Below, in pieces: positions 16,331 to 24,485 of a DNA stretch of 64,000 bases. The position numbers and the translations under genes were made by a program. Source of the DNA: Xanthobacteraceae bacterium. Its GTDB lineage: Bacteria > Pseudomonadota > Alphaproteobacteria > Rhizobiales > Xanthobacteraceae. The stretch spans positions 17,796 through 81,795 of the forward strand of contig JAIESC010000028.1 of NCBI GenBank assembly GCA_019746355.1, written 5' to 3'. The notes beneath the pieces were generated by a model. It saw only the letters and a program-made list of their open reading frames with translations. It had not been told where the DNA came from and searched no databases. Each line of letters begins with the position of its first letter. Position 1 is the first letter of the stretch.

Positions 16331-19075
16331 TCAGCCGGGCGGCGGCGGTCCGGTCACACCGGACGCCGCCGTTGCTGTTGGCCGCGGCGGAAACAGGAGC
16401 CGCTGGTAGAGCCAGCCGATCCCGACCAGCACCAGGCCGAGCCCGATGAACGACAGCGCGCGGTAGATGCCGGTGAGCCCTGCCATGTCGAGCAGGAACA
16501 CCTTGCCGATGGTGAGCAGCGTGATCAGCGCCGAGGCAAAGCGGGCCGGCTGCGAGCGGAAGACGATGCCGAACAGCAGCAGCGCCACGCCATAGGCGAG
16601 CCAGACCACCGAATAGATGTACTGCTCGGCGTTCGACATGCCGCCGCGCGAGAGCACCGGCCCCTGGTAGAGCGTGCGCACCTCGAGCGTGAGATAGCTC
16701 AGCATCAGCAGCACGGCGAAGGCCGCGGCGGTGATGCGGTAGGCTTCCGGCCGCGTGCCGCGCGTCACCATCGCAAGCCAGATCGCAAGCACCGCCGGGA
16801 TGCCGTAGCCGAGCAGGATCAGGTTGAAGAACGTGCCGCCGACGCTCTCGCCGGTGATCCATGGATTGACGGTCATCCAGAGGCCGAGCACCACGCCGGC
16901 CGCGGTCAGCGCGGCGATGATGAGCGCGCCCACATCGTGCACGACGCTTTGGGTGCGGTGGCGGACGTGCTCCAGGCCGATGGTGGTGGCCAAGCCGGCG
17001 CAGACTTGCAAGGCGAGTTCGCCAAGGCGGCTCGCCTGCTTATAGATGTCGCCGCCGTGCATGTAGTGGCGGATCTCCAGGAACAGGGTCAGCACGGTGA
17101 ACAGGATCGCCGCGGCCTCGACCATGCGGGTGGGCTTGTCGTCGGCACCCTTGCGCAGAAGGTGCCCGGCGACCCAGAACGCCACCGCGGGAATGCCGTA
17201 GCCGTAGAGGATCCAGTTGAAGATCGGCGTGGTGCCGACGCTCGAACCGACGATGCGCGGCTCCCAGCCGACGCGCGCGATAACGAGCACGGTGGCCGCG
17301 GCGGCGAGCGCGCGGAGGAGCGGCACCGGGCGCGCATTGGCGATCCAGGCGATGCCCGGCACCATCAGCGCCAGCGCAACCGTGAGCCAGCCTTTTTCCA
17401 GCGACATGGTCAGCGCAAGCGCGAGCGCCGCGACCGTGCCGGTGGCGTGCAGCGCGCCGGCGGTGATGATGGTTTTTGTCTGCTCGCGCTTCGACAACTG
17501 CTCGGCGGCAAAGCCGTTGATCGCGGCGAGCAGCAGTGCGAGCCCGGCAAACGGGATCGAGCGCTCGAAGCCTGCGATGCGATAGTAGAGCGCAACCAGC
17601 ATCAGCAGCGGCACCAGGACTCCGCAGCCGCTCCACAGCACGGCCGTGGCCTGGCAGCGCTCCTCGGCTCGCTCGCGGATCTGCGCGAGATAGCCCAGCG
17701 CGCCGAACAGGATGGCGAAGCCGAAACCGAGCACGAGATGCGGGCCGGTGGCGAACTGCGCGGGCTGCGGCGCGGCCTCGCCCGCGGGGCCGGCGGGCGC
17801 GATGAGCTGACCTGGTTCGGGGGCGAGCGCCCAGCGCAGCACGACGACGGCTGCGAACACCGCGGCCACCGGAATGGTGCCGCCCGCCGCATCAGTGCGC
17901 CAGGCGATGCCGAGCGTTGCGACGATCATCAGCGTGAACACGATCAGCGCCGCCGCATCGTGGCGGGCGGCGAGCGTGATCAGCAGCGCGCCGAGCAGAT
18001 AAGCCGACAGGGTTGCGGAGGAGACCGGGTCGATCTCGCCGGGCGCGGCGTCGGGGCCGTAGAGGAAGCCCGAGACGATCAGCGCTGCGACCAGCGCAAA
18101 GCCCGCGATCACGTGGAACAGGTGCGCGGCAAGCCCGTCCACGTGGGTGTTCTGCATGCCGGGCAGCGTCCAGAACAAGCCGAAGGCCACGGCGGTGACC
18201 GCAAGCCACAGCCACATCCGCATGCGCGCAAGCCCGAAGGCCGCGCTGGTTACCACGGCGATATAGATGTAAAGCGCCCAGTAGTTCGGCGTGCCGGTCG
18301 AGATGAGCAGCGGCGTGACAAACGCGCCGACGAGGCCGAGGGCCGCGAGCGCCGGCCCGTGCAGCAGCGCCGCGGCCAGCGTTGCCAGCGCAACGATGCC
18401 GAGCAGCACGAAGGCCACGGCCGGATTGAGAAAACCGTAGAGGCCGTAGGCCGCGTAGACCGTGGCATAGGCGCAGGTGGTGCCGGCCGCGGTCAGGATG
18501 CTCGGGATGTGCGCGACCGAGACGCCGGCAAAGCCCGAGACGAGCTCGTTGCGTCGCGTCCATTCGCCGGCCGCGACCAGCGCGGCGGCAAGAAGCCCGC
18601 CGAAGAACAGCCGCAGGCCGGGCCCGATCAGGCCGGCCTCGATCGAATACTTGACAAGGAAGATGCCGCCGAGCGCGAGCGCCACGCCGCCGATCCAGAC
18701 GGTCCAGCGGGTGCCGAATTTTTCCTCAAAGCTTTGCGCGGGCTGATTGTCGGCTGCGGGCGGCGGGGGAGGTGGCGGCGCGGCTGCGGCAGGCGCCGGC
18801 TCGGGTGTTGGCTCCGGTGCGCGGGCGGGCTCGACCTTGATGGTGTCGACCGGCGCAGCGGCAGGCGCGGGCGGCGGTTCGGCGGGGCTTGGTGCAGCGG
18901 GGCTTGGTGTGCGAATGGGCGCTGCATCCGGTGCGCCGGCGAGCCTTGCTTCGAGCGCCTGAAAGCGCGCCTCCATCGTCCGCAGGCGGTCGCCGGCATT
19001 GATCGATTTGACCAGCGCCACGATGGCGATGACCGGGAACGACAGCAGCAGCAGTCCGAGAAGGACGAATTCCAT
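16331..19075 (-). CDS. DUF2339 large polytopic membrane protein
   Basis: A 914-residue inner-membrane protein. It starts with a hydrophobic helix (MEFVLLGLLLLSFPVIAIVA), a short coiled segment (RLRTMEARFQALEARLAG), a Pro/Ala-rich linker (about 50-115) and the marker FEEKFGTRWTVWIGGVALALGG that opens the DUF2339 region. After that come some 25 or more membrane helices to the end. The size (850-950) and layout match DUF2339. No biochemical role is known to me. It is transcribed alone. Codon use matches its neighbours. Confidence 0.85.
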   Translation of the reverse strand: MEFVLLGLLLLSFPVIAIVALVKSINAGDRLRTMEARFQALEARLAGAPDAAPIRTPSPAAPSPAEPPPAPAAAPVDTIKVEPARAPEPTPEPAPAAAAPPPPPPPAADNQPAQSFEEKFGTRWTVWIGGVALALGGIFLVKYSIEAGLIGPGLRLFFGGLLAAALVAAGEWTRRNELVSGFAGVSVAHIPSILTAAGTTCAYATVYAAYGLYGFLNPAVAFVLLGIVALATLAAALLHGPALAALGLVGAFVTPLLISTGTPNYWALYIYIAVVTSAAFGLARMRMWLWLAVTAVAFGLFWTLPGMQNTHVDGLAAHLFHVIAGFALVAALIVSGFLYGPDAAPGEIDPVSSATLSAYLLGALLITLAARHDAAALIVFTLMIVATLGIAWRTDAAGGTIPVAAVFAAVVVLRWALAPEPGQLIAPAGPAGEAAPQPAQFATGPHLVLGFGFAILFGALGYLAQIRERAEERCQATAVLWSGCGVLVPLLMLVALYYRIAGFERSIPFAGLALLLAAINGFAAEQLSKREQTKTIITAGALHATGTVAALALALTMSLEKGWLTVALALMVPGIAWIANARPVPLLRALAAAATVLVIARVGWEPRIVGSSVGTTPIFNWILYGYGIPAVAFWVAGHLLRKGADDKPTRMVEAAAILFTVLTLFLEIRHYMHGGDIYKQASRLGELALQVCAGLATTIGLEHVRHRTQSVVHDVGALIIAALTAAGVVLGLWMTVNPWITGESVGGTFFNLILLGYGIPAVLAIWLAMVTRGTRPEAYRITAAAFAVLLMLSYLTLEVRTLYQGPVLSRGGMSNAEQYIYSVVWLAYGVALLLFGIVFRSQPARFASALITLLTIGKVFLLDMAGLTGIYRALSFIGLGLVLVGIGWLYQRLLFPPRPTATAASGVTGPPPPG

Positions 19076-19235
19076 GGAGCGCCCCCGAGGCGCGAATTTA
19101 GGCCAGCCGAGCGGCCGTCAAAAGCGCGCCAGGGCGCAACGCACAGGGCTGCGCGGGCATTGGTCGCGCTATCCCCAGCAAAAGTTCAAGAAAAGGAGGG
19201 GGTATGCCGATGCTGCCGAGACGGCGGGCGTTGCT

Positions 19236-19272
19236 GCGCCCTCTCCCAAAGGGCCCCAAAGGGAGAGGGCGC
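19236..19272. repeat. Intergenic palindrome GCGCCCTCTCCC / GGGAGAGGGCGC
   Basis: Perfect 12-bp arms separated by 13 bases that themselves contain GGGCCC. Located between the H-NS gene (3' side) and the DUF2339 gene (5' side), both on the minus strand. It resembles the CCCTCTCCC-type intergenic repeats common in rhizobial genomes and could end H-NS transcription. Confidence 0.6.
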
Positions 19273-19293
19273 ACTGAACATCCAATAGATAAA

Positions 19294-19342
19294 GATGGGT
19301 GAGGGGTTACGGTCTATCGATGACCGAAACCCCTCACCCATC
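19294..19342. repeat. Long palindrome GATGGGTGAGGGGTT / AACCCCTCACCCATC
   Basis: Perfect 15-bp arms at 19294-19308 and 19328-19342, with an inner GGTC/GACC pair, 21 bases beyond the preceding palindrome. Together they form a two-hairpin intergenic element downstream of H-NS. Confidence 0.65.
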
Positions 19343-19399
19343 CGAATGCGTTGAAAATCTGTGCGGCCCTCTCCCCTATGGACGAGGGCGCAAATACGC

Positions 19400-19717
19400 T
19401 CACTTGATCCGGAAGCTTTCCTTCTTGAGCTTTGTGCCCTTCATTTCTTCCTTCATCCAGCGCGGCGTCGCGCCGCGGCCGGACCAGGTGACCGTCGGGT
19501 CTTTCTTGCTGCGAAACTGCGGCGCAACCTTGCGCCCCTTGAGCGACTTGCGCTTGCGGCCTCGGCGGCCCGCGCCGCGTGCCTGGCGCTTTGCGCCATC
19601 ACCGGTCAGCGCTGAAAGCTGCCGTTTCAAATCATCGGCGCGGCGCGAGAGTATCTCGCCAATCTCATCGCGCATTTTCAAAAGGGCATCGACCGACATT
19701 GAAGTGAGTTTGGCCAT
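19400..19717 (-). CDS. H-NS family (HvrA-type) nucleoid protein
   Basis: About 105 residues. The N-terminal half is a charged coiled coil (MSVDALLKMRDEIGEILSRR). A basic linker (RGRKRKSLKGRK) follows. The C-terminal DNA-binding core has DPTVTWSGRGATPRWM, the proteobacterial H-NS/HvrA signature. Such proteins bind AT-rich DNA and silence or tune promoters, often of transferred genes. The start is ATG 19717, chosen because GGAG lies 8 bases upstream; an ATG at 19738 lacks this. An unusually A/T-rich and palindromic stretch lies upstream, so self-regulation is plausible. The gene stands alone. Confidence 0.9.
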   Translation of the reverse strand: MAKLTSMSVDALLKMRDEIGEILSRRADDLKRQLSALTGDGAKRQARGAGRRGRKRKSLKGRKVAPQFRSKKDPTVTWSGRGATPRWMKEEMKGTKLKKESFRIK

Positions 19718-19865
19718 AGGTATCTCCGCAATTAACAATTGAAGGGGCTTTCATAGTGCCATTCAACCGGAAGGCAAGCACGGCAGGGTAGCGCGGAACT
19801 TCAATACATCCTCTGCAAGATTTCAGCCTCATTGCCCGAGCCGCCGCCCGCAGCCTGCTCTTAAC

Positions 19866-19921
19866 GGCATATTATGCCATCAGTTATTTAGAGCGATGGC
19901 AACCAGTAAATACCTATTTAC
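19866..19921. promoter_or_regulatory. A/T-rich palindromes upstream of H-NS gene
   Basis: GGCATA-T-TATGCC at 19866-19878 and GTAAATA-CC-TATTTAC at 19906-19921 are both perfect. They lie 149-204 bases upstream of the H-NS start, in the most A/T-rich stretch nearby. They may be regulator sites or H-NS nucleation sites. Confidence 0.35.
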
Positions 19922-19996
19922 CGACGCGAGCAGCCACACCATGGTGCCGGCTGGCTTGGTTGGTAAGCGGACGTGAAGCCCGCCGAGGCTTGAGGC

Positions 19997-20986
19997 TCAG
20001 GACCGTCCGCCCAGCCGCAGGCCGGGCGCAGGCCGCTCCTGCACGACGTCGCGGCGAAAGCGGAACAGCGCCGCGGGCCGTCCGCCGGTCGCGGTCGAGG
20101 TCTCTCCGGTCGGCTCGACGAGCTCAGTGGTCTCGACCAGACGGCGGAAATTCTGCTTGTGCAGATGCCGCCCGGAAATCGCTTCGACCGTGCGCTGCAA
20201 TTCGGTCAGCGTGAACTCGTCGGGCATGAGCTCGAACACCACCGGGCGGTATTTCAGCTTGGCGCGCAGCCGCGCGATCGCGGTGGCGAGGATGCGGCGG
20301 TGGTCGAAGCGCATCGGCTCGCCCAGCGTCGGCAGCTTCGCGCGCGGGACTTCCGCGTCGCGGCCGTCGCGCCGCGCCTCCTCGACCAGGCCGGCTTCAT
20401 AGAGCAGCTCGTAGCGGTCGAGCACCTTCTCCTCGTCCCAGGGGGAGCCGCCGGCGGCAAAGCAGTGGCGCAGACGCTCGCGCCGTCCGAGCGGCCGCGC
20501 GGGCGCGGCCTTGCCGCTCCTGGCCCACTGCTCGAGCAGTGGCACGATCACCTCGTCGAGAATGTCGGGCCGGCCGTCGCGCCAATCCTCCCACGGGAAA
20601 AACCGGTACCACGGCTCGAACGTCGCGCCGGCCGCGCGCAGTGCCGCGGCGTTGTCGGACATGCGGGTGAGCGCGAGATAGCCCACCGAGATCATGTGCG
20701 GGCCGGTGTCACCCGGCCGCGCATGGCGGCCGCGGTCGCCGAACGTATAGAGCTGCTCGACATAGCCGACGGTGAGCGCGGTCTGCTGCTTGACCCATTC
20801 GCGCAGGCCGATCTCGAAGGTGCGGTGCGACAGCGGATCGAACGGGCCGAACGGCAGGCCCGCGCGGGTGTCGCTTGCCGGATCGGCGGACACCAGGATG
20901 CGCGGCTCCTCGGCCTCGACCGCGACGATCGCCGCGGTGAGCCCCACCTCGATGGGCGTGAGATGCGCCTCGGGCATTGCCGGCAC
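19997..20986 (-). CDS. nadQ: NadQ/NrtR-like regulator: degenerate Nudix domain plus winged helix
   Basis: About 329 residues. The N-terminal two-thirds is Nudix-like: VGLTAAIVAVEAEEPRILV opens the first strands and LREWVKQQTALTVGYVEQLY sits where the Nudix box should be. The box consensus RE-U-x-EE is reduced to RE-W-V-K-QQ, so the metal-binding glutamates are lost, as expected for a ligand sensor rather than a hydrolase. Residues about 235-325 form the NrtR-type winged helix (FTLTELQRTVEAISGRHLHK, QNFRRLVETTELV). This is the COG4111/NadQ layout, recalled as a repressor of nad genes in rhizobia. A GTG at 20986 is chosen for its GGAGGG 10 bases upstream; ATG 20977 is an alternative. It is the last gene of the tag operon. 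Matching operators stand before nadA. Confidence 0.72.
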   Translation of the reverse strand: MPAMPEAHLTPIEVGLTAAIVAVEAEEPRILVSADPASDTRAGLPFGPFDPLSHRTFEIGLREWVKQQTALTVGYVEQLYTFGDRGRHARPGDTGPHMISVGYLALTRMSDNAAALRAAGATFEPWYRFFPWEDWRDGRPDILDEVIVPLLEQWARSGKAAPARPLGRRERLRHCFAAGGSPWDEEKVLDRYELLYEAGLVEEARRDGRDAEVPRAKLPTLGEPMRFDHRRILATAIARLRAKLKYRPVVFELMPDEFTLTELQRTVEAISGRHLHKQNFRRLVETTELVEPTGETSTATGGRPAALFRFRRDVVQERPAPGLRLGGRS

Positions 20987-21022
20987 TTTGGCGGCCCCTC
21001 CGTTCAAGGGGGCCAGAATGGC

Positions 21023-21529
21023 TCATTCGAGATCGAGCCGGAAGGGTTCGCCTTCGAGCGCGGCCCTGCCGGGCCCGAGCGCCTCGACCGCGGCAATCAT
21101 CCGCCCCTTGCGGCCGAGGATGCGGTCGGCATGGCCGACCAGCATGGTGTTCGGCATGGCGGTGGCCGAGGAATTGCGGATCGCCCGCGCGATGGCGAGC
21201 TCGTCGCGCGCGGGGTTGAGCGTGCAGGCGGTGATGAACGCGCCCGCGGTCGAGCGGCTGATACCGGCATAGCAGTGCATGACGATCGGCGCGCGGCGGT
21301 CCCAGGCCTGCACGAAGCGGATCAGGTCGTGCACGTGCTCCTCGGCCGGGTGGGTGTAGCCGTCCATCGGCATGGCGATATCGTCCATGCCGAGGATCAG
21401 GTGGTTGGTCTCGATAATGCTGGCGGGCCGGTGCACACGGTCGATCAGGCGCAGCAGCGTGACGATGTGGGTCGCGCGGGTTTCGGCAACGGTGTCGTGG
21501 AGGCGGGCGAGGGAGCAGACGTGAATCAT
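21023..21529 (-). CDS. Tyrosine/dual-specificity protein phosphatase-like protein
   Basis: A 168-residue protein with the phosphatase P-loop HCYAGISRS, matching HCxxGxxRS, so the nucleophile is the cysteine of that loop (about residue 92). An upstream aspartate-containing stretch (LGMDDIAMP) may supply the general acid. The C-terminal part (LVGHADRILGRKGRMIAAVEA) is typical of the rhizobial tyrosine phosphatase family proteins. The target is unknown. It lies 23 bases behind the HD phosphohydrolase gene and 36 bases before the NadQ-like gene, in the same minus-strand operon. Confidence 0.82.
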   Translation of the reverse strand: MIHVCSLARLHDTVAETRATHIVTLLRLIDRVHRPASIIETNHLILGMDDIAMPMDGYTHPAEEHVHDLIRFVQAWDRRAPIVMHCYAGISRSTAGAFITACTLNPARDELAIARAIRNSSATAMPNTMLVGHADRILGRKGRMIAAVEALGPGRAALEGEPFRLDLE

Positions 21530-21552
21530 GATGGGGCTTATATAGATGCCAA

Positions 21553-22194
21553 TTATGCCAGCGTCATGGCCTGTGGCTTGGCCAGCGCGACAAAGCGTTC
21601 GAGAAAGCGTTTTTCCGCGGTGCCGGCGGACCAGGGCGTCAGGTAGTCCCGCTCGATCGCGGGCGAGAGCTTCGGCGGCGGGCCGAAAAACCGCTGCGCC
21701 TCGGTTGCGCTGAAGCCCGCGAGGCGGGTGGCTTCGAGAAACGCGGCTCCGGCGTCGGCAGTCTTGATGATTTTCAGGACCGGCTCCGTATGTTTCGGCG
21801 GCAGTCCGAAGCGGACGTGAATGGCCGCGAGCAGCCGTGCCTCCACCGCCTTGTACGAGCCGCCGATCACCGCCTTGAACGGCGAGATCATGTCGCCGAT
21901 CACGTATTCCGGCGCGTCATGCAGCAGGATGGCAAGCCGCGCCGAGCGGTCGAGGCTCGGCCACTTGGCCCGCGCCACGGTCTCGACCAGGAGCGTGTGC
22001 TGCGCCACCGAAAAGATGTGCGCGCCATGAGTCTGGCCGTTCCAGCGCGCGACGCGGGCGAGGCCATGGGCGATGTCCTCGATCTCGACGTCGAGCGGCG
22101 AGGGGTCGAGCAGATCGAGCCGGCGTCCGGACAGCATGCGCTGCCAGGCGCGGGCGGAGGTTTTGGCGGTTGGTTTCGCGGGCGTGCGACTCAC
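21553..22194 (-). CDS. HD-domain phosphohydrolase (YfbR-like)
   Basis: About 213 residues with an HD metal-binding domain: SVAQHTLLVE supplies an early histidine, AILLHDAPEYVIGD the HD pair, and IIKTADAGAAF the late aspartate. The type resembles YfbR-like 5'-nucleotidases and dNMP hydrolases; substrate is inferred. The start is likely the GTG at 22194, which overlaps the tag stop in a GTGA junction and suggests translational coupling. A further GTG at 22236 would overlap tag by 46 bases. It ends 23 bases before the phosphatase gene. Confidence 0.82.
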   Translation of the reverse strand: MSRTPAKPTAKTSARAWQRMLSGRRLDLLDPSPLDVEIEDIAHGLARVARWNGQTHGAHIFSVAQHTLLVETVARAKWPSLDRSARLAILLHDAPEYVIGDMISPFKAVIGGSYKAVEARLLAAIHVRFGLPPKHTEPVLKIIKTADAGAAFLEATRLAGFSATEAQRFFGPPPKLSPAIERDYLTPWSAGTAEKRFLERFVALAKPQAMTLA

Positions 22195-22802
22195 TTGCGC
22201 CTGCGCATCTTCTGCACGGTCTCGTGGCAATGACACTTTACCAGATGGTCGTTGACCATCCCGACCGCCTGCATGAAGGCATAGACGATGGTCGGGCCGA
22301 CGAACTTGAAGCCGCGCGCCGCAAGGTCCTTTGAAATCTTCTTCGACAGCTCGGTCTCGGCCGGGACCTGCTTGGTGTCGCGGAACTTGTTCAGCTTAGG
22401 CTTGCCGTCGAGATAGTCCCAAAGCAGCGCCGAGAATCCCGGGCCTTTCTCCATCACGTCGAGATAGGCCCGCGCCGAAAGCACCGCCCCCTCGATCTTG
22501 AGCTTGTTGCGGACGATGCCTGCGTCCTGCATCAGCATGGCTTTGCGCCGTGCGTCGAAGCGGGCGACCTTTTGCGGCTCGAAGCCGTCGAACGCTTTGC
22601 GGAAGTTGTCGCGCTTTCGGAGGATCGTGATCCACGACAGCCCGGCCTGGAAGCCGTCGAGCACGAGCTTCTCGTAGAGCGCACGGTCGTCGTATTCCGG
22701 CACGCCCCATTCGGTGTCGTGATAGGCGACGTACAGCGCGTCGTCCTTGCCCGGCCACGGGCAGCGATGCAGGCCGTCGGAGTGGAGGAGGGGACCGCTC
22801 AT
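22191..22802 (-). CDS. tag: DNA-3-methyladenine glycosylase I
   Basis: A 203-residue base-excision enzyme that removes 3-methyladenine from alkylated DNA. Family marks are RCPWPGKDDALYVAYHDTEWG, VLDGFQAGLSWITILRKR, and the zinc-binding residues: an early Cys-x-His-type pair region and the late VKCHCH. Length is slightly above E. coli Tag (187). The ATG at 22802 overlaps the stop of the broken hepT gene in an ATGA junction, showing that the gene sits inside the mntA-hepT transcription unit. The HD gene follows with a GTGA overlap. Confidence 0.94.
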   Translation of the reverse strand: MSGPLLHSDGLHRCPWPGKDDALYVAYHDTEWGVPEYDDRALYEKLVLDGFQAGLSWITILRKRDNFRKAFDGFEPQKVARFDARRKAMLMQDAGIVRNKLKIEGAVLSARAYLDVMEKGPGFSALLWDYLDGKPKLNKFRDTKQVPAETELSKKISKDLAARGFKFVGPTIVYAFMQAVGMVNDHLVKCHCHETVQKMRRRK

Positions 22803-23139
22803 CGCTTCAATCGCTCCAGTTCGATCTGCACCACACGCCAAAGCGGCTCGAGGTCTTGCACTGTCTGCCAGACGATTTCATTGAGCACGTCTTCTTAGTC
22901 GTGACGGTAAATGTTGCCGGCTCCGGCGATGTCCTGCCACGCAATGAATGACGATTCTTGATGTCGCCCGTCAACCGCCGCGAGGCTTCTGAAATAATTT
23001 CAAGACAACGGACGACAGCATAGGCCGTCCGTTCATCCGCGCAAAATGTTTGATAGGAATGACCTGAAACGAACGAGCGCGCCAATTCGATGTTGTATCG
23101 AATGTCGTTGAGCGCCCTGAAATCGGAATCAGAACGCAT
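22799..23139 (-). pseudogene. hepT: HepT-like toxin gene (DUF86), frameshift and nonsense
   Basis: The first frame, from ATG 23139, gives a clear HepT/DUF86 start (FRALNDIRYNIELARSFVSG, VVRCLEIISEASRRLTGDIK). Near 22945-22950 the frame breaks, with a net loss of one base modulo three. The next frame continues the family: IAWQDIAGAGNIYRHD, then a TAA stop at 22895-22897, then EDVLNEIVWQTVQDLEPLW to the natural TGA at 22799. In intact relatives the stop position is a tyrosine (RHDYED), that of the HxY part of the active motif. It overlaps mntA by 11 bases and tag by 4. With two lesions, a working toxin is unlikely. Confidence 0.85.
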
Positions 23140-23425
23140 AGATGGCGTCGGACTCGGCCGGACGTCGGAGATAGGACTTGAGCGCTGCGCGATTGACCAC
23201 GTCTACCTTTCCGGGAAACAGGTCGGCGATATACCTTTTCAAGCCGGCATAATCGAAGGCGTTTAGTTTCGCGTCGGGTGCGAGTTCGATCATGATATCG
23301 AGATCGCTTGCAGGCCCGGCTTCGTTGCGAGCCACCGAGCCGAACAAGGCCGCATGACAGACACCGCGCGCCTTTAGTGCGTCGGCGTTCTGACGAAGGA
23401 TGGCTATGGCGTCGTCGCGTTTCAT
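23129..23425 (-). CDS. mntA: MntA-type nucleotidyltransferase (HepT antitoxin)
   Basis: A 98-residue minimal nucleotidyltransferase. The motif GSVARNEAGPASDLDIMIEL fits GSx10DxD exactly, with both catalytic aspartates, and a further aspartate lies in KVDVVNR. In studied HepT/MNT modules this protein neutralises the HepT RNase by adding AMP to its active-site tyrosine. Its partner gene overlaps it by 11 bases but is broken. The nucleotidyltransferase frame looks undamaged. It heads the operon that continues through tag to the NadQ-like regulator. Confidence 0.87.
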   Translation of the reverse strand: MKRDDAIAILRQNADALKARGVCHAALFGSVARNEAGPASDLDIMIELAPDAKLNAFDYAGLKRYIADLFPGKVDVVNRAALKSYLRRPAESDAIYAF

Positions 23426-23484
23426 GCCGCCATTCTATCCCGGAGACCCGTTTCATCAAACCAGTGGAAGGCTGCTGTTGACGG

Positions 23485-24384
23485 CTACGCGTCGCGGCCT
23501 TCTGCGTCGGCTTCCCCCGGCCATTCGAACGTCGCCCATTCCGGCTTGCGCACCTCGATCGGCACGCCGCCGGCGATCAGCGGCAGGCCGGCCGCCTTTG
23601 CATCGGCGACGCGATCGAGCCGCAGCATGGCAAGCCCGCGCGTGCCCGCGGTCGAGCCGGTGATGCCGACCTGTTTGTCGCCCGCCATCACCGGCAGGCC
23701 TGCGTCCGGCAGGAACGCCTCGGTCGCGACCGGCACGATGCGGGTGCGCGCCGAGCCGCGGTGCTGCATGCGCGAGACCACCTCCTGGCCGACATAGCAG
23801 CCCTTGTCGAAATCGACGCCGGAAAGCTGGTCCATGTCGGTCTCGTGCGGGAAGGCGTCGCCGTAGACGAAGTCGAGGCCGCCGCGCGGAACGCCGAGCG
23901 CGATGCGGTGCGCCTCGTAGGCTTGCGCTTCGAGGAGGTCCGCGCCGAGATCGGCCGCGGTCTCCTTGGCCAGATGCGGCGGCAGCATGATGCGGAAGCC
24001 GAGTGCCGGCAGGCGCGGGTCGGCATAGACCAGGCCGTAATCGGTGTCACCGGCACCGTCCCAGCAAGCCATAACGCCGAGCACCTCGCTCAGGTCCTCG
24101 CAGATCACCTTTGACCGGAGCTTGTAGAAATTGAGCTTCTGCACGAACTCGAAGGCGAGCGCGCGGGGCACATCGAGAAAGAAGCCGCCGCCGTCCCCGG
24201 AGGGCGCTTCGGCAACGATGCCGTCGACGACGATCTTGCCCTGTGGCGTCAAAAGCGCGCCGAAGCGCGCCTGCTCGGGCGTGACCTTGGTGACATCGGC
24301 GGTGAGGAGCCCGTTGAGAAAGGCACGGGCGTCGTTGCCCGCCACCTTGACCACGCCGCGGTCGGGGAGAAATGCCGCTTTCAT
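23485..24384 (-). CDS. ygfZ: YgfZ/GcvT-domain folate-binding Fe-S assembly protein
   Basis: About 299 residues. The family signature KGCYVGQEVVSRM, with its conserved cysteine, is present near residue 200. The N-terminal part (AFLPDRGVVKVAGNDARAFL, LLTADV, GALLTPQGKIV) matches YgfZ/IBA57. Such proteins use tetrahydrofolate to help assemble or repair 4Fe-4S enzymes. The start is ATG 24384, just before the conserved KAAFLPDRG; the 29 extra codons upstream are unlike the family. It is divergent from pyrC across a 101-base gap containing a small palindrome. Confidence 0.9.
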   Translation of the reverse strand: MKAAFLPDRGVVKVAGNDARAFLNGLLTADVTKVTPEQARFGALLTPQGKIVVDGIVAEAPSGDGGGFFLDVPRALAFEFVQKLNFYKLRSKVICEDLSEVLGVMACWDGAGDTDYGLVYADPRLPALGFRIMLPPHLAKETAADLGADLLEAQAYEAHRIALGVPRGGLDFVYGDAFPHETDMDQLSGVDFDKGCYVGQEVVSRMQHRGSARTRIVPVATEAFLPDAGLPVMAGDKQVGITGSTAGTRGLAMLRLDRVADAKAAGLPLIAGGVPIEVRKPEWATFEWPGEADAEGRDA

Positions 24385-24394
24385 GCGATTCCTT

Positions 24395-24409
24395 GTTGCC
24401 ACCGGCAAC
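24395..24409. promoter_or_regulatory. Palindrome GTTGCC-ACC-GGCAAC between ygfZ and pyrC
   Basis: A perfect 6-bp inverted repeat with a 3-base spacer, 11 bases upstream of the ygfZ start and 77 bases before pyrC. It could be an operator for either gene or only a chance palindrome. Confidence 0.25.
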
Positions 24410-24485
24410 GTAAGCCGCTGATGTGGGCCGCTCAAGGGCGTGGAATTGGCTGCGGGTTTGAATTGGTGCAAGGACGCGTGAGGCT

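Noticed and set aside
16937..19288. A 783-codon open frame on the plus strand opposite the DUF2339 gene
   Set aside because: It is extremely rich in Arg, Gly, His and Asp, has no family motif, and lies antisense to a gene with clear membrane-protein features. High GC makes such long shadows common.
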